In this document: positions 1-10,739 of the stretch, piece by piece | Layout: each line of letters opens with the position of its first letter | How positions within the stretch are numbered: position 1 is the stretch's first letter | Origin: Sepiola atlantica | Taxonomy: Eukaryota; Mollusca; Cephalopoda; Sepiida; Sepiolidae | Assembly: GCA_963556195.1 (NCBI GenBank) | Contig: OY744533.1 | Span: forward strand, 51,283,808 to 51,347,807 | Length of the DNA: 64,000 bases | Direction of reading: 5' to 3' | Translations under genes and position numbers: made by a program | Notes under the pieces: generated by a model | What the model saw: only the letters and a program-made list of their open reading frames with translations | Databases searched by the model: none | What the model was told of the DNA's origin: nothing

Positions 1-215
1 GATTATCAAACAAAAAAAGAGTCAATTAGTTTTTAAGAAAAAATTATGTAATGTTTTTTTTATGCTATTGTTATCTTAAGTTCTGTAAATTTATAAAATA
101 CGTATCTAAGTAAAAAAAAAATTCTTTAGATTATGTAAGATTTGAACTTTGATATTGCCTTAATAATGTGTACTTTGCCTATTCCTTTTTGATGAGATTG
201 GCCTTTAAAACAGGA
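1..215. repeat. Dispersed repeat, partial copy
   Basis: Aligns over most of its length with 11815-11970. Shared words include TTATGTAATGTTTTTT, ATGCTATT, AAATTTATAAAA and a TAGATT-TTGTAA block, in the same order. No coding capacity is visible. The left end is cut by the window edge, so the family and full length cannot be judged. Confidence 0.6.
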
Positions 216-1262
216 TACAAACATAAAAGTCACAGATTACATGAGCAAAAATAAAAGTAACACAACACAATTTGTATGAATCAGCAAGCTACAATTTCTT
301 TTTGACTAGCTTGATTTTGTTTTGTTAACATTAGTTTCCCTGATAGAATCAGGTACTCATAAAAGGTACTATGTGAAGGTTGCCAACATCCTTAATGAAA
401 GTAGTGATATCGCTCTAACAGGATTCAAACACAGTCGTCAGTTCACACCAGTATCCATTTCACCACCGTCACTTTACTTCCGCCACCTTTCAAAGATCAA
501 GTGATGGTGACATAGTGCATGCATGCAAAAAAAGAAGAAGAGAAAAAAAATTAGAATCACTCTCTTTTCTCCCCGGTGACCAAGCAGAGCAGACATTTCC
601 TTTACGCTTTCTATTGGTTCTGCCTCAGCCAAAACACAGGACAACAAATATAGACTTTGACCGATTGGTCTCCTGTCTATAGAGACAATGGACACTCTCT
701 GAAAACCTGTCTGCACAATGGAAAGTGTAATAAAAACACAAGAGACAAAGACCGTTTCTCATGCTTGACATATATTTTGCCAAATTCAGCCATAGCATCT
801 TCGTATTCAGGGATAGACTTTTTTGTCATCCAACCTTGTAACCTCTTCCTTCCTTATTGGGATCTTGAAGGGCTTACCTTTTAGCTAGCTTGTTTGAAGT
901 CCAGGAGATTGAATGCTGGTGGTGGGGTCTCTTTTAGGCCTTGTTTGTCTGTTAACTGATCGATAATGAAGGTAGTTAAGTATCCTTGGTAGAGGGTGAG
1001 GTCATACTGCTTTTCTGGTCGGCACTTTTCGCGTGTGATAGTACAGGAGATGGAACGCATCAGTACTCGCTAAATGTCGGGGTATTCTCAAGTGCCATGT
1101 TGCGCATGGAAGTAGGTATTGAGGTATGAATGATTGGGTCCATCACTGCCATGTTAATGTTTCAGTTTCGTGTTCAATTATTTTGTCTCTGAATTTATCG
1201 CCGTCAGTTACAAAACCACCTTGTTTTGAAGTGATTCTACCTTCCTCTGCCTTTTTGTTATT
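216..1262. other. Unassigned AT-rich sequence
   Basis: No recognisable gene or repeat. Short open frames at 474-716 and 657-884 are under 85 codons, low in complexity and resemble no family I know. On the minus strand 700-1250 is unusually open but yields no recognisable domain. Confidence 0.5.
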
Positions 1263-1360
1263 ATGCAACTTAATCATCTTTCGTTCTTTTTAGCTTCTTA
1301 CATCAAGTGGCTTCATGCCTTGTCTGGAGCAACTTCTATAAAAGAAAATGTAATAAAATC
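1263..1360 (+). mobile_element. LINE 3' end fragment (Jockey-like tail)
   Basis: Contains the block ACATCAAGTGGCTTCATGCC followed by an AAAAGAAA tract. The same block ends the Jockey-like reverse transcriptase fragment near 44610-44660, and recurs inverted at 3018-3075. It is therefore the 3' untranslated tail of that LINE family, 5' truncated here as is usual for target-primed reverse transcription. Confidence 0.65.
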
Positions 1361-1544
1361 TGCGACGTACTCGTGTACGGAGGGGGTCTGTTTCAGTTTT
1401 GTTGTGTCGTCTAAGCATTTGTCTGGTAGAGACAAAAGGAAATTTCAAAAGTCTTTCTCCAGTGTATCCATTCTTTGCCGGCAGTACTATTGGCGCAATC
1501 AGTTGAGAAAAATCAAGGTTTTAGCAGTCTCTCCATGATGACAG

Positions 1545-1955
1545 TAATATTATTAGCGATATTGAATTTTCTTGCTCACTCGCCCTTGTTCCGAATTTGT
1601 GGGCGTAGGCCGCCATCAATAGACTGCCTCTCTTGCACCAAACGGTCATTTTATAATTAAAATTTGTTAAAATTTGCTGGAATAAGTTTTTAAATGAAAA
1701 TTAAATATCAAGTAAAAATGGAAGTTTTAATTGATTACTGAAAGCCATTAAATAATTTGAATGAAAAAAAAAAATTCTTTTGTAAATTTAATTATTTTTA
1801 GTGAGTAATCATTTATATCGGTTTGAAACCGTCTAAATTAAACTGAAAACGTTGTTTACAAGAGAAACACTCCATTGATGGCGGCCCACGTCCACGAATT
1901 CACAATAGGGGCATGTGAGCAAGAAAATTCAATATGGTCATATTATTATGTATAT
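1545..1955. mobile_element. Foldback (inverted-repeat) MITE-like element
   Basis: Two arms of about 95 bp, 1549-1640 and 1858-1950, are reverse complements with scattered mismatches. Shared words are CCATCAATAG/CCATTGATGG-type ends, GAGCAAGAAAATTCAATAT and a CGCCCACAAATTC/CGTCCACGAATTC block. About 215 bp of AT-rich loop separates them. No transposase is present. The exact termini and target duplication are not resolved. Confidence 0.65.
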
Positions 1956-1994
1956 TTTTTATATTTCTGAATTTTTGAGATAAGGATTGATAAT

Positions 1995-2292
1995 TTGTAT
2001 AATTTTGGTTATTCGGACTACATTTCTCATCTTAAGTGTTATCATCAAAACGTTTCGGACGCTGTAACCTCCAGTCTTCTTCAGGTGTATCTCTTCGAAC
2101 TCGGGAATATTTCTGTCGAACTCGGGAATCTGGACGAAATTTCAAACGGAACCCTTTATTTAGTCAGCCATGACTGGGAGAAGTCTTCAGTAATTCGCAA
2201 TTCTTTGTATCGTCCGCACCGAGGATTAAACCTTCAACCTTCAGATGACTATCACTTAGAACTGAATTTAACTTAGTACTATATCCACTGTG
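1995..2292 (-). mobile_element. tRNA-derived SINE, minus orientation
   Basis: Read on the minus strand it begins with AGCACAGTGGATATAGTACT, which resembles a tRNA A-box head. GGTTTAATCCTCGG (B-box-like) follows, then a body with two CCCGAGTTCGA words and a tail CACCTGAAGAAGACTGGAGG. The same body and tail order occurs at 27570-27840, and the same head at 2660-2755. Ceph-SINEs are a known cephalopod tRNA-SINE group; membership here is inferred, not tested. Confidence 0.7.
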
Positions 2293-2296
2293 CTAT

Positions 2297-2584
2297 GTAG
2301 TAATAAAAGTATGGATATATAGTGATAAGTAGTAATAAAAGTATGGATATATAGTGATACGTAGTAATAAAAGTATGGATATATAGTGATCAGTAGTAAT
2401 AAAAGTATGGATATATAGTGATAAGTAGTAATAAAAGTATGGATATATAGTGATAAGTAGTAATAAAAGTATGGATATATAGTGATAAGTAGTAATAAAA
2501 GTATGGATATATAGTGATAAGTAGTAATAAAAGTATGGATATATAGTGATAAGTAGTAATAAAAGTATGGATATATAGTGATAA
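2297..2584. repeat. 32-bp minisatellite, 9 copies
   Basis: Nine almost identical tandem copies of a 32-bp unit beginning GTAGTAATAAAAGTATGGAT, period exactly 32. The array fills the space between two SINE heads that face each other. The unit contains GGATATATAG, close to the SINE head word GGATATAGTA, so it may have arisen from a SINE start. Open frames across the array only reflect the absence of stop codons in the unit. Confidence 0.95.
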
Positions 2585-2657
2585 GTAATAAGACTACACA
2601 TAGAAAAAACAAGAATAGATTTAAAGCTCCCAAAATTCATACTAGAACTGTCCGCAA

Positions 2658-2760
2658 GGACCCGTGGCGCAGTGGATATAGTACTAAGTCATAGCTGACG
2701 GAACAAGAGCATGCTGTCCCCGTGGATTAAATAAAGGGTTCTGTTCGAAATTTGTTTGTT
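2658..2760 (+). mobile_element. tRNA-derived SINE head, plus orientation
   Basis: CCCGTGGCGCAGTGGATATA is an A-box-like tRNA head; GGTTCTGTTCGAAATT about 75 bp on is a B-box-like block. It matches the head of the minus-strand SINE at 1995-2292. The body is missing beyond about 2760, so the copy is 3' truncated. It is not a functional tRNA gene: no acceptor stem pairing is visible. Confidence 0.65.
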
Positions 2761-3009
2761 ATATAATGGGAGGTTGTCTGTTTTTTTACTATTTTTCACT
2801 GTTTTCATTTTACTTCAGTCGAAGTTCTCAAAAATCAAAAGTCTACTTCTTGGGGCTAACACCTGATCTCTTTATGAGATACATAGATATCCGAGTGTTC
2901 ATTTAAGATTCTCCCCTATGTCTCAAACCTGGAGTTATTAAAACAGTGAAAGATATTAATTTTCCTCTCCCAAATTGACCATTTAATTTTTAAATGTTTA
3001 AAAATATTT

Positions 3010-3075
3010 TTATGGAAGTCGCTCGAGACAAGGCATGAAGCCACTTGATGTTAGGAACTAAAAAAATACTATTTC
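3010..3075 (-). mobile_element. LINE 3' tail, minus orientation
   Basis: Reverse complement of the CATCAAGTGGCTTCATGCC tail also seen at 1263-1360 and 44610-44660. Only about 60 bp is left, with an A-rich end. Confidence 0.6.
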
Positions 3076-4800
3076 AAAGTAAAAAACTAACCAAGTGCTA
3101 GATGGATAGATTCTGACCCAGAAAACAGCAATTCTTCCCCCTTTGTCAGAAACATCGCTCATGGAATGTGAGGACTAAAGGAGAAAATAAGTTCATAGTT
3201 TATCTTTCTTGTGGTCCTTTCTTGGTCTTGTCAGATTCCTAGACAAGAATTCACCTGGTTTGGTGGAGCATCCAGCTTAGTGCTGTTACTTGTGGTAACA
3301 TCACTAGGAAAAGGTGGACCATTACTTGTATGGGCCAGTGTGTAGCCATGTTGAAAGGATCTTATTTAGTCTTTGAAAACTATGTTATTTTGAATATTTG
3401 GTCAGGGTTTACTTGTAGGGCAAAGTATCATCATGTCAGGGTATCCTGGTCTTTAAGAGGCTACATTGTGCACGGAAAAGTACTATCCCTCTGTAAACCT
3501 TTTTACCCTTTATTAAATTATAGTTCATGAATTCAAACGTTTTGGTTTATGTTCACTATGGAATTTCCACAAGTTAATTTATTCTTCTGATATCTGCGTT
3601 TTCCATTTAGTTTTAGATGTTAAGTAACATTTATTCATAAACAAACAATATGTGCAGTTTACGAAATGAACAAGAAATCAATGAGATATTATATTTATGG
3701 CTTTTTAATAAGTCGAAAAAAAGAAAACGAAAGACAGTTGAGATATTACCTGGTATAATATAAGTCTTTGGAGTATTCAAATCTACTTATATATACATTC
3801 AATGTACATGCATTGATGTTCTGTATGTGCATAGAAGGAAGCAACAGAAGCACCCCCTAAAGTCCAGCCCTTCCTCAACATGGTAGCATTAGAACTACTC
3901 CGGTTCCTGGCGGGACCATCCATGGTGAACAGTTTTCACACCAAGCTGGATTAGAGCTGTAATCTGGCTCTAGTGAAAATCCATTATTCATCGTCATCTA
4001 GTTGAAAATCCAGGAGGAGTTGGCATCAGGATTTGTCGTCCTCTGGTCATCTCTGCCTCTGTGTATTGCAAGCAAAGACATGGCAGGTGTGGAACCACAA
4101 ATCAACAGAGTGAGAGTAGCAAAGTTACTTCTGTGCCATTCCTCCTTAGTGTGTTCTTACCAAACCTGCCTCGAATTCGCATGCAACCACTGAGCCTTGC
4201 TGGTCTCGGTGTTGGGGAGTAAAAACGTGCAATCCTGAAGGTTATCGATTAGCCGCAACCAACCAGGAGGAGTTTGTGCAGACCAGACAGTCCTGAGGCA
4301 CAATCTTCGCAAATTCTATGCAAAAGTCCAAATCGCTTAACAAAGAAACAGCAGCAACGCTAATGTGTACGGCATAAATGATAAATTAATATATGTGTTT
4401 ATTTTATGTGTATGTGTATGTATAAGCTATACGACGTTCAAGGAAACAGCAACGTTTCCATGGTATAACTTCGGGAATACTTACATATAGAGACGTAAGG
4501 CCTAGATAAAACTTTGGCCCATCCTTACGTTGTCAGGTGAAGGTATGCAGTCTTGCGACTGACTTATGTTCTTGTTGCTTTTATAGGTGTGAGCAATGTG
4601 CATACGATGTTACAAGAGTATTATTTATTTATTGTTATTTATCATATTTAACTACAAAAGTACATCTATTACTAATGGACATTTGGTATCTGCCTGTCTA
4701 AAACGAAAACTATACTATTGCTTCTATCAATTATACTATATATTTTAATGCTCAATTCAGTTTACTATACAATTTCAGATTAATGTACTATCTTTCAATG
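3076..4800. other. Unassigned intergenic sequence
   Basis: No gene recognised. A few open frames (3330-3530, 4002-4193) are short and lack family resemblance. The tract 3838-4340 is less AT-rich than its surroundings and may be an old mobile-element relic, but I cannot name it. Confidence 0.4.
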
Positions 4801-4804
4801 CCCA

Positions 4805-4990
4805 ATTCCAGGGATGGGTTAGTGTGGTATCTCTTCTGTTGTCATGAGACTATTCTCCCAGTCATTACCTTCTCTTTTTTTGGGGAGGGGGGAGAGGGGA
4901 TAGTGTAGTATCTGTCTTATTTTCATAAAACTATCCTCCCAAGAATTATCTCCTCCTTTGGTGGTGGTGGTGGTGGTGGTTGTGGGGAGT
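4805..4990. repeat. Imperfect tandem duplication plus (GGT)n
   Basis: Two diverged copies of about 80 bp (4810-4885 and 4896-4965) share the order TAGTGTGGTATCT / ACTATTCTCCCA / ATTACCTTCTC. A short GGT run (about 4963-4980) follows. Confidence 0.55.
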
Positions 4991-5214
4991 AGTGTACATC
5001 AACAAGAAATTGTCATAATTGGCCGTTCATTCGCAAACTCAACACTTGTCTTATATATCCTAGCAAAAATATAACGACCAGTGTTATTTAGCATCATGTC
5101 CCTTGTAAATAATGTTCCGATGTTTGTGTGACGGATAATTTGACTATTTATTGCGCACTCAGTTTCTTTATTAATATTCATTTGGGTTTGTCCACTTTAC
5201 AAATGGTTCATATC

Positions 5215-5679
5215 CAAAGGAGACTGTTTTTCAACACTGTTGTTCAATCTATATCTAGCATTTGCAATCAAAACACTACCACCAAACATTAGTTGCAGTT
5301 GACTTCTATAAACCACTCTGGTCTGCCCTGAATTGGTTAATAGACAGAAATGAACACAGAGTCTTTATTGACCCAAAATACACAGATGACATTTCTGTCC
5401 TGAGAACTGATGAATCAAAAATAAATCACTAGACTGGTACCAAACATGCTACCAGAAGAAGGTCTATTGATAAATAAGGCAAAGACAAAGAAGTATCACA
5501 TACATAGAAGTGGAGATGATGCTTGGTAAAAATTTAAATACCTTGGCTCAATGCTAGACACAGAGGAAGATATCAAAATACGAAAACGGCTTTCTCTCAA
5601 TACACACAAGACCGACGAATCCATCTGAGAGTATTTACAACATACATTCAAAGAATTTTCCTGTAAAATTCGGAACTGT
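5215..5679 (+). pseudogene. LINE reverse transcriptase relic, 5' part
   Basis: Encodes a reverse transcriptase segment broken by stops and frameshifts. It opens with GD-x-x-STLLFNLYLAFA, which corresponds to the QGDSLSPLLF motif. DPKYTDDIS follows, corresponding to the catalytic Y/F-ADD box with the alanine replaced by threonine. The frame then breaks after about 5430. It continues on the far side of the LTR at 6181. This is a decayed non-LTR retrotransposon, not a host gene. Confidence 0.75.
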
Positions 5680-6180
5680 TGTTGGAATTTATTTAAGCCC
5701 CCCTCACGGATTGGGTGTCAGGCATTGCAACCCCTATTCCCTTAGGTGTCACGTGAGCCAGCCCTTAAAAACCCTTGCACACGGCTTCCTGCTCCTTTTT
5801 CAACGACTCCGCTCAAGTCAGCAATACATCGGCTGGCATCCTCAGTGACAACAGCCCACGATGGCAGTCACAGAGAATGACCTCCCGCAGTTACCCGAAC
5901 TCTATACAGATAAGTTCTCACGAACCACGTTTTCGCAAACCCCCTCTCAAATTCACTATGCCTAACTGAACTTTGAAAACTCTGTTTGTAAATATTCTAT
6001 GACTGCATCTTTCTCTTTCTTAGTAAAATTGCTGTGAAACTACATTCTGGTGTTTTGTGTTCCTTCTCTCAGGCTTTCGTCCTATATCTCTCTTTTGAGG
6101 ATTTATCTGCACATTGTTACCCCATTCTCACGTGCGAGAATTGAACTTTATTTACAGGATTATTTTAATCCCAACACTGT
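5676..6180. mobile_element. Solo LTR (5680-6176) with target-site duplication
   Basis: A 497-bp insertion begins TGTTGG and ends CCAACA, the inverted TG...CA termini of an LTR. It is flanked by CTGT at 5676-5679 and 6177-6180. The duplication is 5 bp, ACTGT, if the final A is assigned to it. The insertion lies inside a LINE reverse transcriptase; excising it with one duplication copy rejoins the LINE coding sequence in frame. No internal gag-pol is present, as expected after recombination between two LTRs. CTTAAAAACC near 5763 could be a promoter element. Confidence 0.85.
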
Positions 6181-6580
6181 GGAGACTGACTAAAACATCA
6201 AAATACAATATTGATGCTTTTCTGAGAAGAGTCATCCAAATCAGCTGGTCAAGTACAGTCTCGATTAAAGACCTCTACAGTCGCACCGAAGCAAAACCAT
6301 GGAGTGCTGTTATACTTAAAAGAAGACTGTCATTGTTTGGTCATTTTATGAGACTGCTATTAGAAACACCTGCATGTTGAACGCTTCAAGCTTTCAGAAA
6401 ACCTACCAGAAGACTATCAGGAAGATCACGTGATAAAAAAGACTTCAAATCACTATCAGACTTCCATGACACGAACAAAACCATCAGTATCTTCGAAGTT
6501 CGGTGTTCTGACAGTAATGACTGGAGATTTGTTGTTAACAGCATGATCTTTACCAAGTTAACGAGTATGCAATGATGATG
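6181..6580 (+). pseudogene. LINE reverse transcriptase relic, 3' part
   Basis: Continues the fragment ending at 5679. WRLTKTSKYNIDAF, then DLYSRTEAKPWS and RRLSLFGHFMRL, are typical of the region after the catalytic domain in RTE/CR1-like LINEs. One or more frame breaks follow after about 6378. The end is marked by an ATGATG-rich tail at about 6572-6597. Confidence 0.75.
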
Positions 6581-6697
6581 ACGATCATCATCATATCTAA
6601 CATATTAATAATACTTTTGCATGCAATCAAAATCAACTTCTGGCTTTGTATTGATACTGGCTATGCGATATGCCTAATTAGCATAAGAGTAAAAACT

Positions 6698-6698
<1 letters not shown>

Positions 6699-6736
<38 letters not shown>
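6699..6736. repeat. (GT)n(AT)n microsatellite
   Basis: About 6 GT units followed by 13 AT units, uninterrupted. Confidence 0.95.
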
Positions 6737-6929
6737 GGTTATTTTTTATTTACACAGCCATGTACAAAATCTGCGACACTGGCATGTCGATGTTATCGAT
6801 CAACAGTTTGTATAAACTGAGATCTCATCAGGCAGAGTTAGAATCTGATCTTAACCTTAGATCATATTTGGAGAGAAAAGAGGTTCTCTCCACAGAGACA
6901 AATATTAGAAAAAGGAATAAGTTACAAAT

Positions 6930-7203
6930 ATAAAATAAAAATAGAAAGATAAAATGATAATAATAATAATAATAATAATAATAAAACATTATGAACATTA
7001 TAAAAATTATAAAAATAAAATGAAAATAAAAATAAGAATTAAAATAAAATAAAATATAATATAAAATATAAAAAAATAATAAAATATATAAAGGAAAAAT
7101 AAAATAAAAGGATAAGAAAAAATAAATAAAATAAAAATAAAAATAAATAAATAAATAAATAAAATAAAATAAAAAAATAAAAAAATGAAGTATTATATAT
7201 ATA
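6930..7203. repeat. A/T-only low-complexity tract
   Basis: Mostly AAAAT, ATAAT and AAATA words including an (ATA)n run near 6958-6985, ending in a short (AT)n at 7194-7205. The minus-strand F/Y/L-rich open frame here is an artefact of composition. Confidence 0.85.
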
Positions 7204-7264
7204 TATTGCTCTCTCTAAGAATGTAGTGAAGGAAGCTTGACTAGCCACTAATGAGGTTTATCTT

Positions 7265-7530
7265 ACACTTCCATGGCCTTCATTCAGTCTTGAAAGACAA
7301 TGGATATCCTCTGTAAGGGTGGCTGCACATGTAATTGTGAAGCAAGAGTTGCACAATCTCCAACCACACCTCTCCTGAGTCGGCATTGCTTGATCCCAGT
7401 GGCAAGGAAAAGTCCAGGATGACTGGAAACAATGCCGAGATAAGTGGAGAGCACATACAGCACCTGGTATTTCCAAATAGTCACCCATGTAGTACTGACC
7501 AGGCTTAATGTCACTTAACTTTGGTGATCT
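7265..7530. repeat. Dispersed repeat R1, copy 1
   Basis: Aligns with 53390-53552: TCTCCTGAGTCGGCATTGCT, GGCAAG, ACTGGAAACAAT and CCGAGATAAG occur in the same order and spacing. Within it CGGCATTG (7381-7388) and CAATGCCG (7430-7437) are inverted repeats around a 41-bp loop. Both copies sit next to AT microsatellites. No gene product can be assigned to the short open frames. Confidence 0.75.
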
Positions 7531-7789
7531 AACGAGAACCGGTGTGTCAATGTGATTATGCCATATCTCTTACACCTCACAACAGGCCTATAACCTAAAC
7601 TGATGAGTCCAAGGGTATTATAGATGAGGGGTAGCAATGAGGACACACTCCTATTGTCTATAAAATGCTCCTAAAGACACGCACCACAAATAGCCTCTGA
7701 CAATAAGTCCAGCTCCTTGCCTGCTCATGTGGCTTAGATGTAAGCATGACAGAACTGCTACAATTTATAGAAATGGTGAAGGTGGGTTA
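7531..7789. other. Unassigned sequence
   Basis: No gene or repeat recognised between the two dispersed repeats. Confidence 0.4.
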
Positions 7790-7965
7790 CCTAACGCCTG
7801 AAAAACAATGCTTTGAGTAGTTTAGTTCATCGGTCTCGGAAGACAGATCATCTAAGAGAAGGTAAACTCTTGTCTCAAACCTCCACTGACTTGCAGTCAT
7901 ACTCACTCATAGGAAAGGCTTTGGGAGTCAACTCTGTTGAATAACTTGGAGCTGGAGTCCCCAAG
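7790..7965. repeat. Dispersed repeat, pair with 17310-17500
   Basis: Shares with 17310-17500 the ordered words TCTCGG, AGATCATC, TCTAxGAGAA, AAACTCT and GAGCTGGAG. The two copies are strongly diverged and no coding is visible. Confidence 0.45.
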
Positions 7966-8439
7966 GCAGTCTAATGCTATATACAGCAATGTTCTGGCGT
8001 CCTGTGATGGCACTGGAACCATATTTATCGGCGGTTACTTTTCTAATGGATCATTCCAGCAATGTGAAGAAGGAGGCTGCTGCATGGATAACAGCTTGCC
8101 CTTCATACTTATTTGCCCAGAACACAACACCATAGTCTTTCTGTGAGTATGTCAGATGACAGATGAATTACTTCCCTTGAATAGAGACAGGAAGTAGAGT
8201 TTAAATTTAAAAGAGATTTTCTGACGGTTTAGTTTTGAAAGATGGGGACCATAAAATGTTTGTGGAGGCAGTAAGAATTATTAACATATGGTAGCAGAGC
8301 GTAATTCCAAATGGTAATAGTTCTTATTGCTTTCACAAACATTTTCTTGTCCACATCTTTCACACACTAAGCAATCAGCAAATCTCTTTGATATTAAACT
8401 CTACTTCCTGTCATATTAACGATCTCTATTTATTATCTA
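7966..8439. other. Unassigned sequence
   Basis: Nothing recognised. The frame 7937-8146 (69 codons) has no ATG-proximal context or family match that would support a gene. Confidence 0.4.
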
Positions 8440-8482
8440 CTAGCAGGGCTACCCAGCGTTACCCGGGGCTCTCTCTTCCCTG
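8440..8482 (+). repeat. Terminus of CTAGC dispersed element
   Basis: CTAGCAGGGCTACCCAGCGT matches the end of the element copy at 56347 and the inverted end at 54069. The rest of the element is missing. Confidence 0.55.
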
Positions 8483-8599
8483 GTTGCCCCATTGTCACCT
8501 TCCCCCTGTTGCCTTCGGTGAAAGATGTCTCTTCCCAATCACTCTTCTTCTGTTGCCTAGGGCAAAAGCATGACATATTTCTATTAAAAGTACTACCTC

Positions 8600-8895
8600 T
8601 GTTTGCGCCTTATATATACGTACTTAACTCCGCCCCGGTGTGCATACTATATACGTACCTATCGCCGTTCCGGAGCGAATACTATATATATGTACCTATC
8701 GCCGCCTCAGTGCGAATACTATATACGTACCTATTGCCGCCCCTGTGCGCCTACTATATATGTACCTATCTCTGCCCCAGTGTTCATACTATATACGTAC
8801 CTATCTATGTCCCAGTGCGCATATTATATACGGACCTATCACCACCGCGGTACGCATACTATATACGTACCTATCTCCACCCCGGTGCGCATACA
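8600..8895. repeat. 35-bp minisatellite, about 8 copies
   Basis: Diverged tandem units of 35 bp (one of 37) with core ACTATATACGTACCTATC followed by a GC-rich half such as GCCGCCCCAGTGCGCAT. All three plus-strand frames are open because the unit lacks stops, which explains the tyrosine- and proline-rich repeated peptides predicted here. CpG sits in each GC-rich half. Confidence 0.9.
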
Positions 8896-9049
8896 TAAGA
8901 ACTCATATTAATGCGCCCTTGTCGTATCAAAAAACCAAAATTATGTTCGTTCATGTTGTGTCACTATCATAAAAAAGAACTCATATTAATGCGCCCCTGT
9001 CGTATCAAAGAACCCATATGGTTCCTTTGTGCCCCTGTTCATGAAGAAG

Positions 9050-9082
<33 letters not shown>

Positions 9083-9180
9083 ACGTATTCCATAGGGGCG
9101 CAATACTGCACAAGCCCCCTAAAAACGTATTCCATAGGGACGGTATACTGCACAAGATCCCGGTCGCATATTTTTGCTAA
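8896..9180. repeat. Two short duplications and (GAA)n
   Basis: AACTCATATTAATGCGCCC occurs at about 8900 and 8980, and AACGTATTCCATAGGG at about 9081 and 9124. A GAA run of about 12 units lies between (9042-9079). The word GCGCCCTTGTCGTA also recurs at 22643. Confidence 0.7.
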
Positions 9181-9189
9181 TTGGAAGCA

Positions 9190-9770
9190 GAACAGATACT
9201 ACATTACTAAAGAACAAAGAAAAAAAAACATTGACAAAAAACCATGAAAAAACATCAAAAAACAAATAAAAACCAAAAAAGCTATAAAAAAACATTAAAA
9301 TTAGTACAAAAAAGCAAAACAAAAAATTGACAAAAAACATAAAAAACATTAAAAAAAAACAGATGAAAAACAAAAAAACATAAAAAACATCAAAATTAGC
9401 ACCAACATGAAAAAAGAAATGAAAAAAACAAATAAAAAAACAAAAAACCTTCAAAAAACATCAAAATTGTCACCAAAAAGCAAAAAATAAACATTGACAA
9501 AAAACATTAAAAGGCATTAAAAAATCTAACAAAACAACAACATCAAAACCATTAAAATTGGCGCCAAAAAACAAAAAAACAAAAAGCATTGACAAAAAAC
9601 ATAAAAAACAAATAAAAAACAAAAAAGCCACCAAAATTGGCGAAAAAAAGCAAAAAGAAAAAAAATTGACAAAAAACATGAAAAACATCGAAAGACCAAA
9701 TAAAACCAAAAAATAAATAAAAAACATTAAAATTAGCGCCAAGGAACCCCCCCCCCCCCTAAAAAAATGG
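9190..9770. repeat. A-rich cryptic repeat
   Basis: About 580 bp dominated by AAAAAACAT, TTGACAAAAAACAT and AAACAAATAAAAACA words, ending in a C run at 9750-9760. The minus-strand phenylalanine-rich frames are compositional artefacts. Confidence 0.85.
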
Positions 9771-9832
9771 AATCATTAATAAAATTCACAATCCTTTCTC
9801 CAATCTTAACATATTTGGTATCCAAGTTGAAC
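9767..9832. repeat. Dispersed repeat arm, inverted relative to 11296-11345
   Basis: AATAAAATTCACAATCCTTT and adjoining bases recur as reverse complement at 11310-11340, about 1.5 kb away. They may be the two remnants of one larger element interrupted by later insertions. Confidence 0.55.
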
Positions 9833-10109
9833 GAACATCTGAAGAAGGGATTTTCCAGAAATATTATGATATACGTAAGGCAAGTAAGATTTATAAATAA
9901 AAAAATATTAAAAAAGTAAGCAAATAATAAGCTTAAACAAAACTAAAAAAACAACTTATTTTCATTTTTACCTTTGTCTCATTTTGTTTTCAGTTCTGCT
10001 TCTATCCGACACATTTCCGCATTGTTGATAACTTTCTATAAATTGTCTATATATAAATAAACTTCAGTCTATGCCTGACATGTCCACCAAGTTTCAATTA
10101 CGAATGTCC

Positions 10110-10430
10110 AACAGTCTTTGTTTTATTGCCGTTCAATGATATGCCAGGACATTTTGATGCCTATCTAATCAGTAGGAGGTGTGATCCTAAATTCGCTTCA
10201 CACTTGCCGGACCATAACCCATCCCCTGCTCCCCGATTTTTATCTGTGGGGTATCTCAAAGATAATATCTATCAAAAGAATCTCCAGACTATTTCTGAGT
10301 CACAGCCAAAATCGGGACAGTGCCAGGAGAGGTGTGTAGCAATGTGGTGGGCCATAGCTTCGATAAGGTGTAGATGGTGGTTGCATCTTAAGAATGTGCT
10401 AAGATCCACAATTAAAATGTTATGAATGTT
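10110..10430 (+). pseudogene. Possible DDE (Tc1/mariner-type) transposase relic
   Basis: The conceptual translation has NDMPGHFDAYL, then PDHNPSPAPRFLSVGYLKDN. This resembles the xDGAPAHF and SPDLxPxDFFLWGYLK motifs around the last two catalytic acidic residues of Tc1/mariner-like transposases. DL is replaced by HN and the catalytic aspartate is not visible, so the copy would be dead. It stops after 99 codons. The match is to remembered family motifs and is weak. Confidence 0.35.
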
Positions 10431-10739
10431 GGAAAATGGATAAAAACAGATACAAACATGAATGTTGAATAAAAGAGCTAAAACATGTTTAACGAACGCG
10501 CTATATTTATATATGTACACATTTACAATCGGTTGAAAGTTATTTTATGTAAGCAATTGTTCATTTGAAAAGTTGAGTTCTCATATTGAGAAAAATGATT
10601 AGTGTTAGAAGTAAAGGTGTGTATACGTTTGTTTTCTGTCAGGGTGTATATGCATGTAACAGTGTTAGAGAATTAGGTATTGTGTGTGTATAGCCTTTTG
10701 TCAGTGTGCTTTTAAAAAAAAAAATTTCTTATCTTTCCG

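Noticed and set aside
2658..2760. A functional tRNA gene
   Set aside because: A- and B-box-like words are present, but the arms do not pair as a cloverleaf and the same head belongs to SINE copies.
8509..8972. Tyrosine-rich repeated proteins of 100-130 codons
   Set aside because: Three overlapping plus-strand frames are open together across a 35-bp minisatellite, which indicates absence of stops in the unit and not coding.
9119..9742. Phenylalanine-rich membrane-like proteins on the minus strand
   Set aside because: Translation of an A-rich low-complexity tract.
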